This document shows, piece by piece, positions 59,260 to 64,000 of a stretch of DNA of 64,000 bases; the stretch's first letter is position 1, and each line of letters begins with the position of its first letter. Origin of the DNA: Allobrachymonas sp. (GTDB lineage Bacteria > Pseudomonadota > Gammaproteobacteria > Burkholderiales > Burkholderiaceae_C); the NCBI GenBank assembly GCA_030529505.1, contig JAUMWT010000007.1:33228-97227 (forward strand), read 5' to 3'. The position numbers were made by a program, and so were the translations under genes. The notes beneath the pieces are model-generated. The model saw nothing but the letters and a program-made list of their open reading frames with translations. It was not told the origin of the DNA and did not search any database.

Positions 59260-59423
59260 AGAGCCTGCTCAAAATCTCCTCGCGGGTGCTTGAAAATGGA
59301 TGCGGGCGGGCCTGCTTCGTTGCAAATCTCGTCCATAGCACGAGCTATGCACTGCGATTTGCGCCTTGCATCCCATCCCGCCCCATATCCAATCGCTTCA
59401 CGATGAGATTTTGAACAGGCTCT
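59260..59423 (+). repeat. Palindromic MITE-like element, copy H
   Basis: 164 bp, well preserved. Ends AGAGCCTGCTCAAAATCTCC and GAGATTTTGAACAGGCTCT. Interior GCTTCGTTGCAAATCTCGTC, CACGAGCTATGCACTGCG and GATTTGCGCCTTGCATCCC. It separates hpf from ptsN. Confidence 0.9.
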
Positions 59424-59516
59424 AAGCGGCCGGGTGCTGTTGTTATTGGGAAAACTGCCGCCGCTTGACCAAGCTGGGTGTTTGACAGCGGCGGCAGGGC
59501 TTGTTGGCAAAAAGAA

Positions 59517-59864
59517 TCAGGCGTCTTCCAGATCGTGCGAGAGGCGCTTTTGTCCTACGGCGTGGTGGGATTGCAGCTTGTCTTTGTAGCGGATGATCTG
59601 GCGGTCGAGTTTGTCGATCAGTTCATCAATGGCTGCGTACATGTCTTGATGGCTGCACTCGGCGTGCAGGTCGTTGCCTTTGACTCCCAGCGTGCATTCG
59701 GCGCGCTGCCGGCGCTCTTTTTCTTTCTGGTTTTCGATGCTCAACAGCACGCGGGCATCTACCACTTGGTCGAAACGGCGAGTGATGCGCTCCAGCTTGC
59801 TGGTGACGTAGTCACGCAGGGCCGGGGTCACTTCCAAATGGTGTCCACTGATGGTCAGATTCAT
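59517..59864 (-). CDS. hpf: Ribosome hibernation-promoting factor, short form
   Basis: 115 residues of the HPF/YfiA family. Binds the decoding centre of the 30S subunit and inactivates ribosomes in stationary phase. Begins [20 protein letters not shown], then [19 protein letters not shown] and the acidic/basic helix [20 protein letters not shown]. The AGGAGGATTT ribosome-binding site fixes the start. The C-terminal dimerisation domain of long HPF is absent. Genetically linked to ptsN and hprK as in other proteobacteria. Confidence 0.95.
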   Translation of the reverse strand: MNLTISGHHLEVTPALRDYVTSKLERITRRFDQVVDARVLLSIENQKEKERRQRAECTLGVKGNDLHAECSHQDMYAAIDELIDKLDRQIIRYKDKLQSHHAVGQKRLSHDLEDA

Positions 59865-60002
59865 AAATCCTCCTGAGGCGTTGAGGGATGTCATCAACCA
59901 TTGGCGCGGGCGCAAGCCGTTGCCAACGACCTGCGGCAGTCGATTCAACTGCAGCCCAAGCACTATGCAGGGCTTTGCGAAAAAAATCAAGCCAGCCGGG
60001 TG

Positions 60003-60130
60003 ATTGCTCTTGATATCTTCACGGGCGCTTGAATCACGAGCGCGGTCGGCCTGCTGCGTGGCGCATCTTGCCCGGCACGCGCCATGCCCCTCAAGCCATG
60101 CCCTTCAATTTGCGCTGGGCATGGCATCCT
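60003..60130 (+). repeat. Degenerate MITE-like element, copy I
   Basis: Diverged partial copy: TCACGGGCGCTTGAATCACG, GGCCTGCTGCGTGGCGCATC, and CAATTTGCGCTGGGCATGGC correspond in order to the family's left arm, centre and right arm. The AGAGCCTGTTC end is eroded and the right end is lost. Confidence 0.5.
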
Positions 60131-60135
60131 CTCTT

Positions 60136-60154
60136 CCAGTCCAGTCCAGTCCAG
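60136..60154 (+). repeat. Short tandem repeat CCAGT
   Basis: Three perfect CCAGT units plus a fourth reading CCAGC, right after degenerate copy I. The other bases of the hpf/aroC divergent region (59865-60497) show no gene; the promoters of both genes are expected there. Confidence 0.6.
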
Positions 60155-60497
60155 CCCAATCCAACCCAATCGATCCGCGTTGGGATCGTTTACAGCTTTC
60201 TGCAGAAGATGCCTCTTCGGCAACAGCCGTTTTTGCCCGTTTGCCCCCAGTCGCTGCGGCGCTTGCCGGGACGGCGGGGAATGCGCGTGTTCCGCGCAAG
60301 GGCTGCGCCATCCGATGAGCAACCTGCTGTTGGGGCGGCCATTTGCCATCCATTTGCCAGCCATTGCCAGCCGTGCGCGCAAACCATGCGCCGGATGCGA
60401 CAGAACACAGGCGGCAGGCTATCAATCATTGCCTGATGTGGCCTGATGGCGCGGGGCCCAAGCCATTGCAGCGTGGCCATCCCGCATAATCCGGGGC

Positions 60498-61598
60498 ATG
60501 AGCGGCAACACACTCGGCACCCTTTTCGCAGTCACCAACTTCGGTGAATCCCACGGCCCGGCCATTGGCTGCGTGATCGATGGCTGCCCGCCCGGCCTGG
60601 CGCTGTCGGCCAGCGACATCCAGCCCGATCTGGATCGGCGCCGCCCCGGCACCAACCGTTACGTCACGCAGCGGCAAGAGGCGGATCAGGTCGAAATCCT
60701 CTCGGGTGTGTACGAAGGCCGCACCACCGGCACGCCCATTGCCTTGCTGATTCGCAATACCGACCAGCGCAGCAAGGATTACGGCGACATCTTGCGCACC
60801 TTTCGCCCCGGCCATGCCGACTATGGCTACTGGCACAAATACGGCATTCGCGATCCGCGCGGCGGCGGGCGCTCGTCTGCGCGGCTGACCGCCCCCACAG
60901 TGGCCGCCGGAGCCGTGGCCAAAAAATGGCTGGCCGAAATGTACGGCGTGCAGTTTCGCGGCTGCATGACGCAGCTGGGCGAGCTGCCCATTGCGTTTGA
61001 GGGCTGGGAGCACGTGCCGAACAACCCTTTTTTCGCCCCCTGTGCCGATGTGAGCGCGCTGGAAGCCTATATGGATGCCCTGCGCAAATCGGGCGACAGC
61101 TGCGGCGCCATCCTGCGCGTGCAGGCCACGAAGCTGCCACTGGGTCTGGGCGAACCGATTTACGACCGGCTGGATGCCGATATCGCGCATGCCCTGATGG
61201 GGCTGAATGCCGTCAAAGGCGTGGAAATCGGCGATGGCTTTGCCTGCGTGGCGCGCCGCGGCAGCGCGCATGGCGATTCGCCCACGCCGCAGGGCTTTGC
61301 CAGCAACCGCGATGGCGGCATCGTCGGCGGCATCAGCAATGGGCAGGATATCGAGGTGCGCCTGGCCATCAAACCCACCAGCTCGATTTTGTTGCCGCGC
61401 GACTCGATTGATTTGGATGGCCAGCCCGCCGTGGTGCAAACCAAGGGGCGGCACGACCCTTGCGTGGGCATTCGCGCCACGCCCATTGCCGAGGCGCTGC
61501 TGGCGCTGGTGGTGATGGAACACGCCTTGCGCCGGCGTGCGCAGTGCGCCGATGTGCGCGTGAGCACGCCTGATGTGGCGCGGCTGGGTGGCGGCTGA
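60498..61598 (+). CDS. aroC: Chorismate synthase
   Basis: Last step of the shikimate pathway: EPSP to chorismate with reduced FMN. 366 residues. The three family signatures are visible: [38 protein letters not shown] and the C-terminal [20 protein letters not shown], plus [18 protein letters not shown]. Length is normal. Divergent from hpf. Confidence 0.98.
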   Translation: MSGNTLGTLFAVTNFGESHGPAIGCVIDGCPPGLALSASDIQPDLDRRRPGTNRYVTQRQEADQVEILSGVYEGRTTGTPIALLIRNTDQRSKDYGDILRTFRPGHADYGYWHKYGIRDPRGGGRSSARLTAPTVAAGAVAKKWLAEMYGVQFRGCMTQLGELPIAFEGWEHVPNNPFFAPCADVSALEAYMDALRKSGDSCGAILRVQATKLPLGLGEPIYDRLDADIAHALMGLNAVKGVEIGDGFACVARRGSAHGDSPTPQGFASNRDGGIVGGISNGQDIEVRLAIKPTSSILLPRDSIDLDGQPAVVQTKGRHDPCVGIRATPIAEALLALVVMEHALRRRAQCADVRVSTPDVARLGGG

Positions 61599-61626
61599 AA
61601 GCGCAGAGGGCTTTAAAAACGGCCTG

Positions 61627-61815
61627 AGAGCCTGTTCAAGATTTCCCCGCGGGCGCTTGAAAATGGAAGCGGGTGGTCTGCTGCGTTGCAAATCTTGTCA
61701 AGCACTTTGCTCATCTTGCACGGGCCATGCACTGCGCCACGTGCAAAGATGTGCGCCTTGCATCCCGTTCCGCTCCATTTCCAATTACTTCACGATGAGA
61801 TCTTGAACAGGTTCT
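61627..61815 (+). repeat. Palindromic MITE-like element, copy J
   Basis: 189 bp, well preserved. Ends AGAGCCTGTTCAAGATTTCC and GAGATCTTGAACAGGTTCT. GCGCTTGAAAATGGAAGCGG (left) pairs imperfectly with CGCTCCATTTCCAATTACTT (right). GTGCGCCTTGCATCCCG in the right arm is shared with copies A and B. It lies between the convergent aroC and phoR genes; the rest of that gap (61599-61983) holds nothing else visible. Confidence 0.9.
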
Positions 61816-61983
61816 GAGAAGTGTTGGCGTGAACAACAAGGGCGTGTGCGAGGCACAAAGCACGACAAGCTGGCGCGGCGGGTGTGCCTGCCGTTTCAAG
61901 GCGACAGATGCGCGGGATTGCGGTTGATGAAAAACGGCATCTGTGCGGCGCAATGCAATGCAGTGGGAAAGGCCGCCGCCCCA

Positions 61984-63411
61984 TCAAGTGTTCGCCGCCT
62001 TTGCGGCTTGCAGGCTCTGGCCCGCGTGCGTGTCGATGCCTGGATCGCCCGGCCCATGCAGCAGGCGCTGCGGGGGAAAGACCAAGGCAAAGCAGGAGCC
62101 GCGGCCCACTTCGCTGTCGATTTCGAGCGTGGCCTGGTGGCGCTGCGTCACGTGCTTGACGATGGCCAGCCCCAGGCCCGTGCCGCCGGTTTCGCGTGAT
62201 CGGCTTTTGTCCACCCGGTAAAAACGTTCGGTGATGCGCACCAGATGCTCGCGCGCAATGCCGGGACCGGTGTCGCTCACGGCTATGCGCAGGCTGCCAG
62301 TTTCGGTTGGTGTGGCCTGCAAGGCGATGTGCCCGCCCGCCGGGGTGTAGCGCACGGCATTGCTCAGCAGATTGCTGATGGCGCTGCGCAGTTCGCCGTG
62401 GCTGCCCATGATTTGCAGATCGGCATCCATCTGGTTGGCCAGCGTGATGTGGTGGGCCGCCTGGGGCTGGCCCGCAGCGTTGGGGTTGTGGCCCAGCACG
62501 CGCGAGAGCGATTGCGCATCGCGCACGCATTGCTGCAGCAAGTTGACAAGGGAGACGTGCTCGCTCGTATCCGGCGGCGGGCTGCCTTCCAGGCGCGAGA
62601 GCATGAGCAGATCGTCCACCAGCAACTGCATGCGCTGCGCCTGGTCGGTCATCAGGTGCAGGTAGCGTTGGCGCTCTGCTTCGCTCAGCGGCAGGCTTTG
62701 CAGGGTTTCGACAAAACCCATCAATACGGTCAGGGGGGTGCGGATTTCGTGCGAGACGTTGGAGACGAAGTCGCGGCGCATGCGCTCGGTTTGCTCCAGC
62801 AGGGTCACGTCGCGCGAAAGCAGCAGGCGCTTGCCCTCGCCAAAGGCAAAGGTCTGCACCGAAACCTTGACCGGGTGCTGCGCCGTGTGCTTGCGCCCGT
62901 GAATGGCGATGCCCTGTTCGCCCGGGCCGCGCAGCCAGTAGCTGACGAATTGGGGATCGCGCACCAGATGGATGATTTGCTGGTTCAGGTCTTGCGGATC
63001 GTTGAAGCCGAAGTGCTCGGAAGCGATCAGGTTGAACCACTCCATATGCCCCTGTTCATCGAGCAGAACCACGCCGATGGGCAGGGCCTGAATGGCATCG
63101 AGAAAGGCCTTGAGTTTTTCTTGCACCAGCGCGGTTTTGCGCATCTGCTTGCGCCGCGTGGCCAGGCTGGCGTCGGCAAAGTCTTGCCAGGGCTGAGGCA
63201 GGTGCGGCGGTTCGGCCCCATCGCCTTGCTGCAGCCAGCGCAGCAAGCGCGCGCCGAGCGTTGCGTTGCGCGCGATCCAGGCGCTGCTGCCCAGCACGGT
63301 GGCCAGCAGCAGCCAGAAGGCGGCGGCCTCGTGCCCGCGCTGGCGCAGCAGCAGGCAAACGCACAGGGCCAGCGCCTGCATGGTGAAAAGCCCGATGGTT
63401 TTGCTGTTCAT
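61984..63411 (-). CDS. phoR: Phosphate-regulon sensor histidine kinase PhoR
   Basis: Inner-membrane kinase that phosphorylates PhoB under phosphate limitation. 475 residues. Two N-terminal TM stretches (about 10-22 and 30-47), a PAS domain (about 97-205, beginning LKAFLDAIQALPIGVVLLDE), then the H-box SNVSHEIRTPLTVLMGFVE with His221. The N-box NLLSNAVRYTP, G1 SDTGPGIA and G2 GTGLGLAIVKHV follow. The C-terminal 30 residues are non-conserved. The gene starts 48 bp after the phoB stop, same strand. Confidence 0.94.
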   Translation of the reverse strand: MNSKTIGLFTMQALALCVCLLLRQRGHEAAAFWLLLATVLGSSAWIARNATLGARLLRWLQQGDGAEPPHLPQPWQDFADASLATRRKQMRKTALVQEKLKAFLDAIQALPIGVVLLDEQGHMEWFNLIASEHFGFNDPQDLNQQIIHLVRDPQFVSYWLRGPGEQGIAIHGRKHTAQHPVKVSVQTFAFGEGKRLLLSRDVTLLEQTERMRRDFVSNVSHEIRTPLTVLMGFVETLQSLPLSEAERQRYLHLMTDQAQRMQLLVDDLLMLSRLEGSPPPDTSEHVSLVNLLQQCVRDAQSLSRVLGHNPNAAGQPQAAHHITLANQMDADLQIMGSHGELRSAISNLLSNAVRYTPAGGHIALQATPTETGSLRIAVSDTGPGIAREHLVRITERFYRVDKSRSRETGGTGLGLAIVKHVTQRHQATLEIDSEVGRGSCFALVFPPQRLLHGPGDPGIDTHAGQSLQAAKAANT

Positions 63412-63459
63412 GGCGATGCGAGAGGTTGCAGCAGATGGCGCTGTGCTTGAAGCCGTGAC

Positions 63460-64000
63460 TCAATCCGGCCGGGCCGTGAGGCGGTAGCCTGTGCCGCGCA
63501 CGGTCTCGATCATGCTGCCCGCTTCGCCCAGGGCTTCGCGCAGGCGTTTGATGTGCACGTCCACCGTGCGTTCTTCGATGTCGGCGTCTTCGCCCCATAC
63601 GTGCTGCAGCAGTTGCGCGCGGCTGTGCACGCGCTCGGCATGCCGCATGAAGTGGTGCAGCAGCTTGAACTCGGTGGGCCCCAGTTTGAGCGGTTGGCCC
63701 GCGTATTCGGCGCGGTGGGTGCTGGCGTCGAGCGAGAGTGTGCCCAGCGTCAGCACGGCGTTTTCGGGCGCAGCCTCGGGCGCGCTGCGGCGCAGCACGG
63801 CGCGGATGCGCGCCAGCAGCTCCTTGGTGGAAAAGGGCTTGCTGATGTAGTCGTCGGCGCCGGCGTCCAGCCCGGCCACGCGGTCGTTTTCTTCGCTGCG
63901 GGCGGTGAGCAGGATGATGGGCGTGGCCCTGGTGCGCGCATCACAGCGCCAGCGTTGGGCCAGGGCAATGCCGCTGTCGCCGGGCAGCATCCAGTCCAGC
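63460..64000 (-). CDS. phoB: Phosphate-regulon response regulator PhoB, C-terminal part (runs off the right edge)
   Basis: OmpR-type regulator; 180 residues are visible. The window edge cuts the receiver just before the LDWMLPGDSG motif, whose Asp is the expected phosphoacceptor. Then come TPIILLTARSEENDRVAGLD and DDYISKPFSTKELLARIRA (switch Thr and Lys). The winged-helix DNA-binding domain runs from LTLGTLSLDASTHR to VDVHIKRLREALGEAG and RGTGYRLTARPD. Operon with phoR. Confidence 0.94.
   Translation of the reverse strand, partial: LDWMLPGDSGIALAQRWRCDARTRATPIILLTARSEENDRVAGLDAGADDYISKPFSTKELLARIRAVLRRSAPEAAPENAVLTLGTLSLDASTHRAEYAGQPLKLGPTEFKLLHHFMRHAERVHSRAQLLQHVWGEDADIEERTVDVHIKRLREALGEAGSMIETVRGTGYRLTARPD

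Overview
The window looks like chromosomal DNA of a GC-rich betaproteobacterium of the order Burkholderiales, most likely the Comamonadaceae or a close relative. The evidence is the CobQ sequence type, a small Trp-rich membrane protein, a PhaR polyhydroxyalkanoate regulator, single-chain iron-sulfur serine dehydratase, a 14-gene nuo operon and the fmt/def/LysM/dprA neighbourhood. Nearly all of it is core genome. There is no prophage, CRISPR array, autonomous insertion sequence or rRNA, and only one tRNA (Lys, UUU).

Layout. 1-0.9 kb: 5' part of cobQ (minus strand, runs off the left edge). 1.3-6.8 kb: small Trp-rich protein, dapA, bamC, a metallo-beta-lactamase-fold hydrolase, a coniferyl-aldehyde-type aldehyde dehydrogenase and a small lipoprotein. 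6.8-8.5 kb: tRNA-Lys with promoter and terminator, then mnmE. 8.8-19.2 kb: HIT protein, uvrA, a sodium symporter, phaR, rimO, a universal stress protein and sdaA. 19.6-34.6 kb: nuoA to nuoN, all plus strand, mostly joined by 4-base ATGA/GTGA overlaps. 34.7-38.2 kb: Nudix hydrolase, miaA and rng (RNase G).

38.5-50.2 kb is a Pil-Chp-type chemosensory locus: two response regulators (PilG- and PilH-like), a CheW/PilI adaptor, two paralogous lipoprotein solute-binding proteins with no transporter partners, a PilJ-type receptor, a compact ChpA/CheA hybrid kinase starting at TTG, an unknown protein and a second CheW-like protein. A very good sigma-54 promoter match precedes the first binding protein. 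I infer that the binding proteins present ligands to the receptor. 50.8-64 kb: fmt, def, a LysM protein, dprA, hprK, ptsN, hpf, aroC, phoR and the C-terminal part of phoB (runs off the right edge).

The most striking non-coding feature is a dispersed family of about 150-200 bp elements with near-perfect terminal inverted repeats (AGAGCCTGTTCA... / ...TGAACAGGCTCT). Each element is also an imperfect palindrome over its whole length. I find nine good copies, one degenerate copy and one fragment. All lie between genes, eight of the eleven lie between 49 and 62 kb, and all but one of the full copies share one orientation. They behave like a MITE-type non-autonomous element and now separate genes that are usually adjacent (fmt/def, hpf/ptsN/hprK). 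Coordinates of starts were chosen from ribosome-binding sites, overlaps and family N-termini. Function calls rest on motif recognition, not on database searches.
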